Shown: positions 31,013-40,907 of the stretch, piece by piece | Numbering within the stretch: position 1 is the first letter of the stretch | Layout: every line of letters starts with the position of its first letter | Assembly: GCA_030770545.1 (NCBI GenBank) | Contig: CM061106.1 | Coordinates: 10,796,501 to 10,860,500 of the forward strand | Source: Macropodus opercularis | Lineage: Eukaryota > Chordata > Actinopteri > Anabantiformes > Osphronemidae | DNA: 64,000 bases | Direction of reading: 5' to 3' | Position numbers and translations under genes: made by a program | The notes under the pieces: generated by a model | What the model saw: the letters and a program-made list of their open reading frames with translations, nothing else | What the model was told of the DNA's origin: nothing | Database searches by the model: none

Positions 31013-31866
31013 CAGTTTTTTTTTCGGTTGCTAAACAACTGGAGATAACTGTATTACAGTTTCAGCTGAAAGGCTAAACAGGTGACTTGTTTTAGACTTG
31101 GTGGTGAGTTTTGTACCTGTCTGCATTTTACTCACCTGCACACACAAACCTAATAGAGGAGTTTTTCTCTGCCTGGAGGTGGAAAGTGTTTGATCACTAC
31201 CCACATGACCAAATGTCTCTTCTGGAAGCCATGTTACAGTTACAGTGCCGGATGTGAGGATACGAGTCCAGAGGATCCAGGGATGGATAAGGTTCTTCCC
31301 CAGGTTCATGGCAAGAGAGAACTTTAGATGTGATGATGGTGAAAACCTGTGGCCTGATGCTAGAGAGAGGCAGGATCAGCCCCTCAATTATTTGTTCAAA
31401 TTACAGTATATACAGTATGTTTCTACCTTTTTCTTCTCATTACTGTAATCCCATAAATGACTATCAACTATTGAAGCAAACTGCTAATTTTTATTTACCT
31501 TAAAGAATTGTTATGTTCCAAACATTTAAATGAATAATGTGAAATAATGTCTCTCTTTTCTTTAAAATTCTTTCAACTATAAAGGTTTCAGTTAGTATTT
31601 TCTGTATTGGTGCTTGACGCTAGTGTTTTTTCTCTCAGTGTTTTCTGAGTGACAGTGTGTGTTATCTCAGTGAGGGTTGTGCTTAGTGTTTTGCTGCACT
31701 GAGCCTGTTTTGAGCCATGTGTTTAGAGTTGTGTTGCTTTGAATGAGTTTTGCAGGTGATGTGAACTGTTTAGCTCAGGTGATTGTTGGTATTGAAGACT
31801 GTAGTTAGAGTTTTGCACATGTAGCTCCAGTTGTGCTCACTGTCGTTTAGCAATCGTAAAAAACTG
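31013..31866 (+). mobile_element. Mariner-type element C (854 bp), non-autonomous
   Basis: Starts CAGTTTTTTTTTCGGTTGCT after TA (31011-31012) and ends with the inverted copy before TA (31867-31868). An internal deletion removed most of the left half and the transposase N-terminus; the FSAWRWKVFDHYPHDQMSLL region remains. Inserted in L2 copy 1. Confidence 0.8.
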
Positions 31867-31868
31867 TA

Positions 31869-34800
31869 ATCATACTCTTGATCTTGTCCTGACGTATGGG
31901 TTGAGAATGATCATTTAAAAGTTCTCCCTCAGAACCCTCCCGAGACGCTGGACCCATAATTTCCCTTTCCCAATGTACACATTCTCCCTAATAAATTGTT
32001 AATCTTAACTAAGTTTTCTGTCGTGGCTCTGCCCGTTCCATTCACCTCAGAACCGGTCTTAACAATCGTAACAAGAACCACATACTATTCATCATTAATT
32101 GAGTAATTGAGAAATAAAAACAACCCCAGGTTTCTTTTCAGCACTCTAGCCAGGCTGACTAAGAGTCATAGTTGTGTTGAGCCTAGTGTCCCTTTAAATC
32201 TCAGCAGCAACGACTTTATGAATTTCTTTACTAATAAAATCATAACCATTAGAGAAAAGATTTATCAGAATCTGTCAACAAAAGTCATAAACCGATCTGC
32301 AGATCCAACAGCCTTAGATCTGCTGGTTAGACCTACAGGGAGTGCAGAATTATTAGGCAAATGAGTATTTTGACCACATCATCCTCTTTATGCATGTTGT
32401 CTTACTCCAAGCTGTATAGGCTCGAAAGCCTACTACCAATTAAGCATATTAGGTTATGTGCATCTCAGTAATGAGAAGGGGTGTGGTCTAATGACATCAA
32501 CACCCTATATCAGGTGTGCATAATTATTAGGCAACTTCCTTTCCTTTGGCAAAATGTGTCAAAAGATGGACTTGACAGGCTCAGAAAAGTCAAAAATAGT
32601 GAGATATCTTGCAGAGGGATGCAGCACTCTTAAAATTGCAAATCAAGCGTTTCATTCAAGATAGTCAACAGGGTCGTAAGAAGCGTGTGGACAAACCAAG
32701 GCGCAAAATAACTGCCCATGAACTGAGAAAAGTCAAGCGTGCAGCTGCCCAGATGCCACTTGCCACCAGTTTGGCCATATTTCAGAGCTGCAACATCACT
32801 GGAGTGCCCAAAAGCACAAGGTGTGCAATACTCAGAGACATGGCCAAGGTAAGAAAGGCTGAGTGTCCTTGCAAAGAAAGGTGGCTATATTGGTCACTGA
32901 TTTGTTTTTGTTTTGTTTTTGAATGTCAGAGATGTATATTTGTGAATGTTGAGATGTTATATTGGTTTCACAGGTAAAAAGAAATAATTGAAATGGGTCA
33001 AAATTAGTTTTTTGTTAAGTTGCCTAATAATTATGCACAGTAATAGTCACCTGCACACACAGATATCCCCCTAAAATAGCTAAAACTAAAAACAAACTAA
33101 AAACTACTTCCCAAAATATTCAGCTTTGATATTAATGAGTTTTTTGGGTTCATTGACAACATGTTTGTTGTTCAATAATACAATTAATCCTCAAAAATAC
33201 AACTTGCCTAATAATTCTGCACTCACTGTATGTCTTACTTAAACTGCTTTTCTCCCATAGATCAGACTGAGTTAACTTCAATAATTAACTCTGCTAAATC
33301 AGCTACTTGTCTCTTAGACCCAATCCCAACTAGATTACTCAAAGAAATTCTTCCATTAATCAGCACGTCCATATTAAATCAAATCAACCAATCGCTGGTT
33401 ACAGGCTACGTACCACAGGTTTTAAGGTTGCTGTGGTGTGTGTGACCCTAGAGAACTTGCAAATTATAGGCCTATATCCAATCTGCCCTTTATTTGTAAA
33501 GTTCTTGAAAAAACCGTAGCTAAACAACTATGTGACCACCTACGTAGAAATGACCTATATGAAGATTTCCAGTCAGGATTCAGATACATCATAGCACAGA
33601 ACCAGCTCTGATTAGAGTCACTAATGATCTACTCACAGCTTCAGACAATGGTCTAGTTTCTGTACTTGTCCTGTTAGATCTTAGTGCAGCATTTGATACG
33701 ATAGATCACAAGATTCTATTGCAGAGACTGGAACATAGCGTTGGATTAAAGGCAAAGCACTGGGATGGTTTAAGTCTTATCTGTTGAACAGATTCCAATT
33801 TGTTCATGTTCATGATCAATCTTCCATCCGCACAAAAATTTGCTTTGTTGTTTCACAGGGTTCTGTGCTTGGTCCAATACTTTTCAGTCTTTACATGTCT
33901 CTTCTTGGTAATATTATTAGGTAACACTCTGCTATGCAGATGATACTCTGATGATAACTTCAAACTTGTTTAAATGATATCAAATCCTGGATGTCCCATA
34001 ACTTTCTACAACTGAATTCAGATAAAACTGAGGTTATTATAATTGGTGCTAAAAACCACACAGACTCATTATTGAATCAGATTATTACTCTGGATGACAT
34101 AACGTTAGCTTCAAGTTCTACTGTAGGAACCTTGGTGTCATTTTTGACCAAGATCTCTCCTTTACACCATATATTAAAGAAATCTCTAGAACTGCCTACT
34201 TCCACTTTAGGAATATTGCTGAAATTAGGAGCATCCTCTCACAGAGTGATGCTGAAAAATTAATCCATGCATTTGTTACCTCTAGGCTGGACTACTGTAA
34301 CTCGGTACTCATAGTTTGTCCCAATAACTTTCTAAAAAGCCTCCAGTTAATTCAAAATGCTGCAGCCAGAGTCTGACTGGACTTAGGAAGAGACATCACA
34401 TTTCTCCAACATTAGCTTCTCTGTCCTTTCAAATGTAGGATAGGATTCAAAATTCTTCTCCTCACCTACAAAGCTCTTCATAATAAAGCTCCATCTCATC
34501 TTAAAGACCTCATGGCTCCTTATGCTCCCAACTGCGCTGGTCTACTTGTGGTTCCTAGAGTTTCTAAATGTAGAATGGGAGGCAGAGCCTTTAGCTACCA
34601 AGCTCCTCTCCTATGGAACCAGCTTCCAGTCCAGGTTCGAGAAGCAGACACCCTCTCTAGTTTTAAAACTAGGCTTAAAACCTTTCTTTTTGACAAAGCG
34701 TATAGTTAGAGATGGTTCTGGTCACCCTGAACCATCTCTTAGTTAAGCTGCTATAGACTTAGATGCTGGGGGACGTCCTTCATACACTGAGCTCTTTTCG

Positions 34801-35268
34801 GTTTCTTCTATCCGCTAACATGCCTCCATGTCCACATGTGACTAACTTTGTTCCTTTTCTCTCCTAGTTGTGCTTCTCCCCTTCTGTCTCTCTCTATCCT
34901 CATCTACAGGTATCATCAGACTCAGAGTCGTGTGTCTTCAGTGTTCAGTTGCTGGTCCAACCATCCTGCCTGTGTCTTTTGCTGCTTGTTTTGTTGTTGT
35001 TGTTGTGTTCTTTTTTCTCTTCTCTCTCCCCTCACCCCAACCGGTCAAGGCAGATGGCCGCCCACACTGAGCCTGGGTCGTTAGAGAGAGAGTTTTTCCT
35101 CCACTATTGCTATTAAAATGTACAATTTATCGACTGGCTATAATTAAAAGCTGCTCTATGTTGGGTTAGTTGTGTAAGGTCTTAAACCTTACTTGTAAAG
35201 TGCCTAGAGATAACTGATGTTGTGAATCGGCGCTATATAAATAAGTTTGAATTGAATTGAATTGAAGT
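31869..35268 (+). mobile_element. L2-like LINE copy 1, endonuclease remnant, RT and 3' end
   Basis: After a short endonuclease piece (HTLDLVLTYG at about 31870), 32107 onward reads RFLFSTLARLTKSHS and the RT: LDPIPTRLLKEILPLISTS, NYRPISNLPFISKVLEKTV, VLLDLSAAFDTIDHKILLQR (about 33680), SQGSVLGPILFSLYM (about 33860), a YADDT site (about 33940), and C-terminal SRLDYCNSVLIVCPNN and PLLWNQLPVQVREADTLSSF. The frame is broken in many places. The 3' end is GGCGCTATATAAATAAGTTT followed by (TTGAA)n at 35240-35268. This is the L2/CR1 group. A Tc1-type element sits at 32336-33228. Confidence 0.8.
32336..33228 (+). mobile_element. Tc1/mariner element with TA duplication, internally deleted
   Basis: Starts CAGGGAGTGCAGAATTATTA and ends with the inverted form GAATTATTAGGCAAG...-type terminus (CTAATAATTCTGCACTCACTG), flanked by TA at 32334-32335 and 33229-33230. 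Removing it restores the LINE reading GTTAGACCTATGTCT seen in copy 2. It encodes only the helix-turn-helix part (FIQDSQQGRKKRVDKPRRKI, RCAILRDMAKV); the DDE catalytic region is absent, so it could move only in trans. I recall this family as widespread across fishes and lampreys. Confidence 0.85.
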
Positions 35269-36018
35269 GTACTTAGCAGCAGATCCATAAAGTCCTAGAA
35301 GTGATGAGTCGGGGCCTCCAGGTCTTGGCTTTTGAAAATCTTAGGTGAGCACATATTTGCTCCCATCATTTTTGAAATGCAGTTGCTATTCGCAGAGCCT
35401 GGCTTGATGAATAGCATATACCACACTATTTCTCGAGTCCACCCATTAAGAGAGTTAGGGCTCCCTAAGTGACTGCTTGCTGGATAGACTGATCATCTAA
35501 TCAATGAGAGAGCGTTGATCACAATCTATCCAGCCAGCTTGGCAGATAGACTGGGCTCAGGGAATACAGGTGCCTAAAGGTTCCACTGAATTGACTAATT
35601 TAATTGGCTAATGATCATCTTGGACTTTGAGAACAAAAACACGTTCAAACCAGTTCCAGTCATTCAAGTCACTCTGAAACAAAGACATGTACATGTACGC
35701 CATGTCACTGCCTATACTCGGTCAGATAATTCTATTTCTACATAAAATATGTTATGAAAAAAATGTCTGGGGAATGTGGAGTCAAGTCAGCACATCAAAC
35801 TCATTGTGATTCTCAAAGCCACAAACAAATGAAATCAAGCCTCATCAAATCGTTAATAAGATTTAACGCGACAGTCTTGGTTTGAATTTCAGTCGTGTTC
35901 TCTGTAGATGATCTGAACGCACCTCAGCTGCTTCACTGGAGAAATTATTTTAAAATCTAAAAAAATATCTACTGAAGTCATTAACATTTGTTAGTAGATT
36001 TTAAACAACACGGCTCAC
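35269..36018. other. Intergenic or intron, nothing recognised
   Basis: No coding similarity, LTR or TIR found. It may be intron between the 60-bp linker exon and the CARD exon. Confidence 0.4.
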
Positions 36019-36078
36019 CTCCAGGACGGACATGGACAGAGTCAGATTCACTGGCTGACTTTGATGCAGAGCTTAAAC
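36019..36078 (-). CDS. 60-bp linker exon upstream of CARD
   Basis: Acceptor TTTGTTCAG, donor GTGAGC. Encodes LSSASKSASESDSVHVRPG in phase 1 at both ends, a Ser-rich linker. Joined to the CARD exon it gives an uninterrupted VHVRPG-G-SCPSGQ junction. Small phase-1 Ser/Pro-rich exons before CARD or FISNA are common in fish NLR-related genes. The 6.6-kb intron between them is filled with transposons. Confidence 0.5.
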
Positions 36079-36399
36079 CTGAACAAAGAACAGATGGAAA
36101 AACATAGAGCCAAGAGTTAAAATGAGATTTAATATTTTCAACTCATACATAGAAACTGTGAAAACCTTCTGAACTGTTGAACCTGGGACCGAAGGGGAAC
36201 AGGACCAGGACCTCCTGGAAAGAGTTGCCATGGGCTTTGTTGACTTCCTTTATCATTTTTTTTATCAGTGTCTGACTGTCACTACAGTGACCTTACTCAC
36301 ATCCAAGTCCTGTTTCTTGTTGCAGATTCATGTTTTGAAAACAGTTAATCTGTATATACTGACTGGACAATAGCCCTTATTATATAAACTGGACTACAG
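36079..36399. other. Intron sequence, nothing recognised
   Basis: Non-coding, no repeat family assigned. Confidence 0.35.
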
Positions 36400-37115
36400 C
36401 CTTTGTTACAGCCACAGGTTTGTCAGTGCTAGTGTGTCTCTCTTGGTTCATGTCTCCCTTGTGCTGTACCTCAACCTCTAACTTAGTTTCAGTGATTTGT
36501 TGTCAGTAAGTGCTTCGTTAGTTACGTTTGTTAGTATTTCTGTTCGTAGTCTTCCTTCCCTGTAAGTTACAGTGGTTTTTAGTTAGTATCGTTTCTCTTG
36601 CCTTGCCGTGTTTTGATTAATAAATACTCTGGCAATCAGCAACTGGTCTCCGTCCTTCCCTGCATTTGGGTCCATCTCTGGCCTGGTTGAGGTACCATAA
36701 CAGTACACACTAGTCAAAACCATGGACCCAGCAGGGTTGAACGAACTCCAGGCGGCAGTTCACGCTTAGGGTGTTCGTTTGGAACAAGCTAGCCAGCAGG
36801 TGGGTGCTGTTGCCGAGTCCGCTCACTCGCTTAGGAGTGCGGCCACTGAAAATGTTCCCCCTAGGTCGGTTTTTCCCTCCCAGATCAGTCTAGCCGCTCC
36901 GGATCGTTATTACGGTGATCCCGGGTTGTGCGACAGCTTTCTCACGACTCTGCGTCTAAAGTTTGTCCTTTAGTTTGTCTTTTCTTCTGTAGTATTAATA
37001 AATTTAGTTTTTAGTTCTAGGTACCTCTGCCGAGTTATTCTATTCCTTCTCTTCATTTGTGTTTGAGTCCGCACCACCTTGTCCGTTAGTTGAGTTCTTA
37101 ACAGTTGTGACTTTT
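36400..37115 (+). mobile_element. Deleted Ty3/gypsy element: LTR part, Gag start, LTR part
   Basis: About 36410-36705 ends like a fish gypsy 5' LTR (AATAAATACTCTGGCAATCA then a GTCCATC/TGGCC close). At 36721 a Gag start MDPAGLNELQAAVHA, an in-frame TAG, and SLAAPDRYYGDPGLCDSFLT follow, equivalent to the APP-RF-G gag entry of sushi-type elements. After residue RLKFVL the sequence jumps into 3' LTR-like sequence with AATAAA (about 37000). Everything from mid-gag through pol is deleted. Confidence 0.6.
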
Positions 37116-37904
37116 ATAGTGAGTTAACTTAGTTTCTTAAAATTGGATTGGATATAGGCCTATGTTAGCTCTCTAAAATCCCAGACTCTGTTTGATGTGT
37201 TAATGAGTTTTCATTTTTAGTTCACTCTTGTCTACAGTGCCTTCAAGACTTTTCAGTGTTTTGTTGGCACCCTATCTTCCTGTGTGTACTTTTAGTCATT
37301 ATACTATATTATATATTCAAAAAATACAAAAAAAAAACCAAACAAACAGAAAACACACTTTTTAGACAGACATTGACAAACATCTGCTGCCTCATGAAAA
37401 TATGGAATCTGGTAACAAATGGAAAACCTGTTGTAATTTAAAGATTGTAATTCTTATGTTAACCACGTCTAATTTATATCAGCAAAACCTTCAGGCATTT
37501 ATGAGAAGGGCCCCCGGGGGACCGTCCGTAGGACAAGTAAGTTTGAATAAATCATATGTTGTTTTTTTATAAGAAAAAGTCTATATAGAGATATTTATTT
37601 ATTCTGAAGCATTATTTTTTGTTTAATAGGTCAGATTCTGGCCAGATGCTTTAAAAACAAAACAAATCCCCCCATGTGACTTATACTTATACAACTTATA
37701 CTAAGAATCATGAAAAAGATTGTGTTAAGGGCATTTTGTCTTTTCACCGTGAAATAATAACTTTTTTTTCTCAACATTGGTCCTTGCATAGAGCCTGAAT
37801 GGCAAACTCCTGCAGAGAAAGATCACAGTAAATAATGTTATACTTTATTTCTATAAAACTTTGTATAAGTATAATTAACTTGTGTTTTGACCATTAAGAT
37901 GTTG
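37116..37904. other. AT-rich region, nothing recognised
   Basis: A-rich and T-rich runs and no homologous frame. It may include degraded retroviral internal sequence, as pol homology starts directly after it. Confidence 0.35.
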
Positions 37905-38488
37905 TTGCAACAGGCTCCTGTTTTGGCTCTCCCGGACTATGAGAAAACATTTCAGCTGTATGTTTCCTGTAGAGAAGACCACGCCTGTAGAGTTCTGGAC
38001 CAAAGAACAGATGTGGGAACATATGCTCAGCCTATTGCTTACTAGTCTGTGGCTTTATCACCAGTTGAACTGGGTCTTACAACCTGTTATTTTCGTTCGG
38101 CTGCAGCACATTTGATGTATGAGAAAGTGAGATTGTGTCGCATTACAAGTTAGTGAACCTAACAGAGAGGCAAGTTTGTGTTAACAGCCCAACGTCTCAG
38201 CAACTATCACAGACTACTTGCATATCCGGATGTGACTGTGCGCGTGTGTAAGGTGAAGAATCTGGCTACGGTCTGATTTGAGAGCAGTTCCTCTTGAAAA
38301 TACAGTTAACTCTGTAACCGTTCCAGGAAGAAAATGGTAACCTGGAGGTGGTGTGTGCCTCGGAGTGCACCCAATCCTGTTCTGCTCAGTTAGCAGACCT
38401 GAAGGCTTTAACCCATGCATGTGAACTAGCAGATGGTAAGCGAGCCAATGTGTACACGGATTCTGCTTTTGCACACGGGATCTGTCAT
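37905..38488 (+). pseudogene. pol: Endogenous retrovirus pol remnant: RT connection and RNase H
   Basis: Broken frames show the RT-RNase H connection (an ALPDYE segment, an SPVELGL segment) and the RNase H motif with the TDS catalytic aspartate near 38455. Several stops and indels are present. The frame is cut by an LTR at 38489. It belongs to the same plus-strand provirus as 39146-39782 and 42690-43850. Inactive. Confidence 0.65.
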
Positions 38489-39145
38489 TGTGACGATTCG
38501 GCCCTCCAACCAATGGAGGGCGCTCTTGTTCCCCTGTTCTTTGTTGGTTTCTGTTTGTCCACTTCCTGCTTGTTCGTTATTGATTTCACCTGTTTGTTAT
38601 TTCCTGTTTAGTTTGTATATAAGTTGCCCCTTGTCCCTTCATGTTTGCTGGCTGGTTGTAGTGCTACCTGGTTTCGAACGTATGTATTAGTGTTACTTGT
38701 ATTTATTTACTATTGTTACTTGGTTTTTGTACTTGTATGTATTGATGTTGCATTCTGTCTCGTCTCGCTCAGGTTTGTTTTGTGTTAAAGTTTTGTAGCT
38801 GCAGGTTTTGGTTTCTGTTAGTAGTAACAATGTGTTTGTCCAAAGTGTAAGGTTAAGTTTTATAGCGTCCCATTCAGATTTGTGTTTGTTTTGGTTAACA
38901 TCTGGTTCTAAGTCTCCCGTGTTTGTGTTCTGTCCATGTGTGTTGTTTTCCCTTAAATTAAAATATTAGTTCATCGTCCACCTGTGTCTCTGGGTCGTGC
39001 AATTGGGTCCTTCCCCCGTTCGTTTGTTAGAGTGGGCATAGGCTCTAGGTTGAGCAGCCCTTTTGTATTCAAGTCTTGTGATTAGGGTGTAGGCTCTAGG
39101 TTGAGCTCCCCCTTTTGTTAGTTTGGTACTCTAGTTAGTGAGTCT
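38489..39145 (+). mobile_element. LTR inserted in the retroviral RNase H region
   Basis: Begins TGTGACGATTCGGCCCTCCA with the same terminal hairpin (GCCCTCCA / TGGAGGGC) as the solo LTR at 19625, and shares the GTTTTGTGTTAAAGTTTTGT and AGGCTCTAGGTTGAGC blocks. The 3' end is degraded and I could not find a target duplication. Confidence 0.65.
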
Positions 39146-39782
39146 GTAAAGGTAATTTGTTTGAGGCCGCCTGAAAAGGGGGTGGTTTTAAGAAGGCTGA
39201 TGGATCTCCATGTGGTGCATGGTAAGCAAATTAAGATGTTATTGATGGTTATGATTAACCAAACAGCTCTGGTCATCATTAAGTGTGTGGCTCACAAGAG
39301 AGATGATTCATTGGTCACACAGGGGAATGCTGCTGCCGACAGAGCAACATAAAGGGCTCCTACAGTGGGCGCAAAAGCCATTCTGGCCTTCCATGCCACA
39401 GAACAGAAAGATCAAATCATGCCTAAAGACTTGTCTTTGTTACAAGAAGAGGTCTCAGTAGCTGAACGTCAGCTTTGGATGCAGAGAGGAGCAGTAAAAT
39501 ATGGTGAAGGGTTATGGAGGAACCACAAGGGGCTCCTTAAGGTTCCGACTCGGTTGTTATCATTGTTGATTAATGAAGCTCATAGAGTAAGCCATGAATC
39601 AAAAGGTGAAGTAATGAGAAAATTTAAAGAGTGGAATTTTTGGGCTCCAAAACTTCAACAGCCTGTGGATGATGTGTTAAGCCATTGTGCAACCTGTCTG
39701 AAATGTAACCTTTGACGTGGAATTGTGCCTCCAGCTGGATACCTTCCGATTCCTGAGGGTCCATTCATGCACATGGAACATG
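39146..39782 (+). pseudogene. pol: Endogenous retrovirus pol remnant: RNase H end and integrase zinc finger
   Basis: 39230-39350 is the end of RNase H (a VAHKRDD and GNAAADRAT region, with the last catalytic Asp). 39365-39715 encodes the integrase N-terminal region with an H-x-H and C-x-x-C pattern near the end (EAHRVSH; CATCLKC). A stop follows at 39713-39715 and homology continues to about 39782, where the GC-rich block begins. Confidence 0.65.
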
Positions 39783-40784
39783 GAACCTGAGCACGTGACG
39801 AGGACAGGAAGCGGACCCTCCATCGGGCCGCACATGACGAGGACAGAAGCGGACTTTCCATCGGACCGCACATGACGAGGACAGGAAGCGGACCCTCCAT
39901 CGGGCCGCACATGACGAGGACAGGAACCTGAGCACATGACGAGGACAGGTAGTGGGCCCTCCCGCGGGCCTCACATGATGAGGACTGGAGCATGGTCCGC
40001 AGCGCTGAAGACGACGGCGGTTGCTGTGACGTGAGGGTCTGGGCGCCCGGCCTTGACGGTGGTTGCTGTGGCGAGGGAGCCTGGGCGGCCGGCGTCGACG
40101 GTGGCTGCTGTGGCACTGAGGCCTGGGCGGCCGGTGTCGACGGTGGCTGCTGTGACGTGAAACCCTGGACGGACGGCGTTGATGATGGGAGCTGTGGTGA
40201 GGAACTCGGGACATACGGCGGTGATGGCTGTGGTGTGGAAGCCTGGATGGATGTCGTCGACCGCTAAAGTAGGATGGTGTGGGCCCGAGAAATTCCCCTG
40301 GGCTGTTGAGAACAGACATGGACGAGACGGTCTCCCCTGGGACGGCAGAGACGGGCGTGGACGAGACCGTGTTGGTCGAGGCTGGAGAAGGTGGAGTGGG
40401 CAGTCCCGGGGTATGGGTGACCGGAACGGCCGGGTGAGAGCGAGAATCCGCTGCTGGGGTCATGGCTGCGAGTGCCGGGCTAGAGGTAGGCGAGGAAACC
40501 GAAGTCTCCTCTAGATCGTCGTCAGAGAGCCTAGCAAGGGCATCTTCCAACTTAAGCCACTGTAAGGGCCTGGGAAAGCATGCGTCGCTCCATTCCAGCC
40601 TCCCTCGGTCCACCACCTCCCTCCGTTTCCTGAGGCGGGACTTCGTGGTCGACATGATGAATACGGGCTCCGGGTGCCATTCAGCGTGGCATGGAGCGGC
40701 GTGGTCAGAGTCGGCGGGATGTGGAGCAGCGTGGTCCGAGTCTGTGTGGCGTGGAGCAGCATGGTCAGAGTCTACTTGGCGCAA
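39765..40784 (-). CDS. Repetitive His/Arg/Pro-rich open frame of unknown function
   Basis: 339 residues. N-terminus: 10-residue repeats of the (R/H)xxDSDHAAP type. Middle: STTKSRLRKRREVVDRGRLE then WSDACFPRPLQWLKLEDALA, a non-repetitive segment that looks like a real protein, then a Ser/Thr/Pro-rich stretch. C-terminus: about six His/Arg-rich 14-residue repeats (SSHRRRRPPRLPRH), then Cys/Arg-rich repeats. Each repeat class is a DNA minisatellite. The frame starts inside the 30-bp array, so the true N-terminus is unknown and it may be only a piece of a larger repeat protein. The last part enters retroviral sequence. Function unknown. Confidence 0.35.
   Translation of the reverse strand: MRQVDSDHAAPRHTDSDHAAPHPADSDHAAPCHAEWHPEPVFIMSTTKSRLRKRREVVDRGRLEWSDACFPRPLQWLKLEDALARLSDDDLEETSVSSPTSSPALAAMTPAADSRSHPAVPVTHTPGLPTPPSPASTNTVSSTPVSAVPGETVSSMSVLNSPGEFLGPTPSYFSGRRHPSRLPHHSHHRRMSRVPHHSSHHQRRPSRVSRHSSHRRHRPPRPQCHSSHRRRRPPRLPRHSNHRQGRAPRPSRHSNRRRLQRCGPCSSPHHVRPAGGPTTCPRHVLRFLSSSCAARWRVRFLSSSCAVRWKVRFCPRHVRPDGGSASCPRHVLRFHVPCA
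39784..39976. repeat. Minisatellite, about 39-bp unit
   Basis: Four to five imperfect units beginning CATGACGAGGACAGGAAGCG and continuing through CCTCCATCGGGCCGCA, with one shortened unit (about 25 bp). Confidence 0.8.
40018..40266. repeat. Minisatellite, 42-bp unit
   Basis: About six units beginning GCTGCTGTGGCACTGAGGCC and ending GGTGTCGACGGTG, 39-42 bp each. In-frame lengths keep the minus-strand frame open (14 residues per unit). Confidence 0.8.
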
Positions 40785-40907
40785 AGCAGCGTGGTCAGAG
40801 TCTACGTGGCGCGAAGCAGCGTGGTCAGAGTCTGCATGACATGGAGCAGCGTGGTCAGAGTCTGCATGGCGTGCAGCAGCGTGGTCAGAGTCTGCGTGAC
40901 GTGGAGA
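40698..40907. repeat. Minisatellite, 30-bp unit, 7 copies
   Basis: Seven units of exactly 30 bp beginning GCGTGGTCAGAGTCTGCATG and ending in AGCA. They encode a decapeptide repeat on the minus strand and stay in register, which suggests unequal exchange under coding constraint or simple recency. Confidence 0.85.

Noticed and set aside
39784..40907. CRISPR-like spaced repeats
   Set aside because: The arrays are contiguous minisatellites without unique spacers, in a vertebrate genome.
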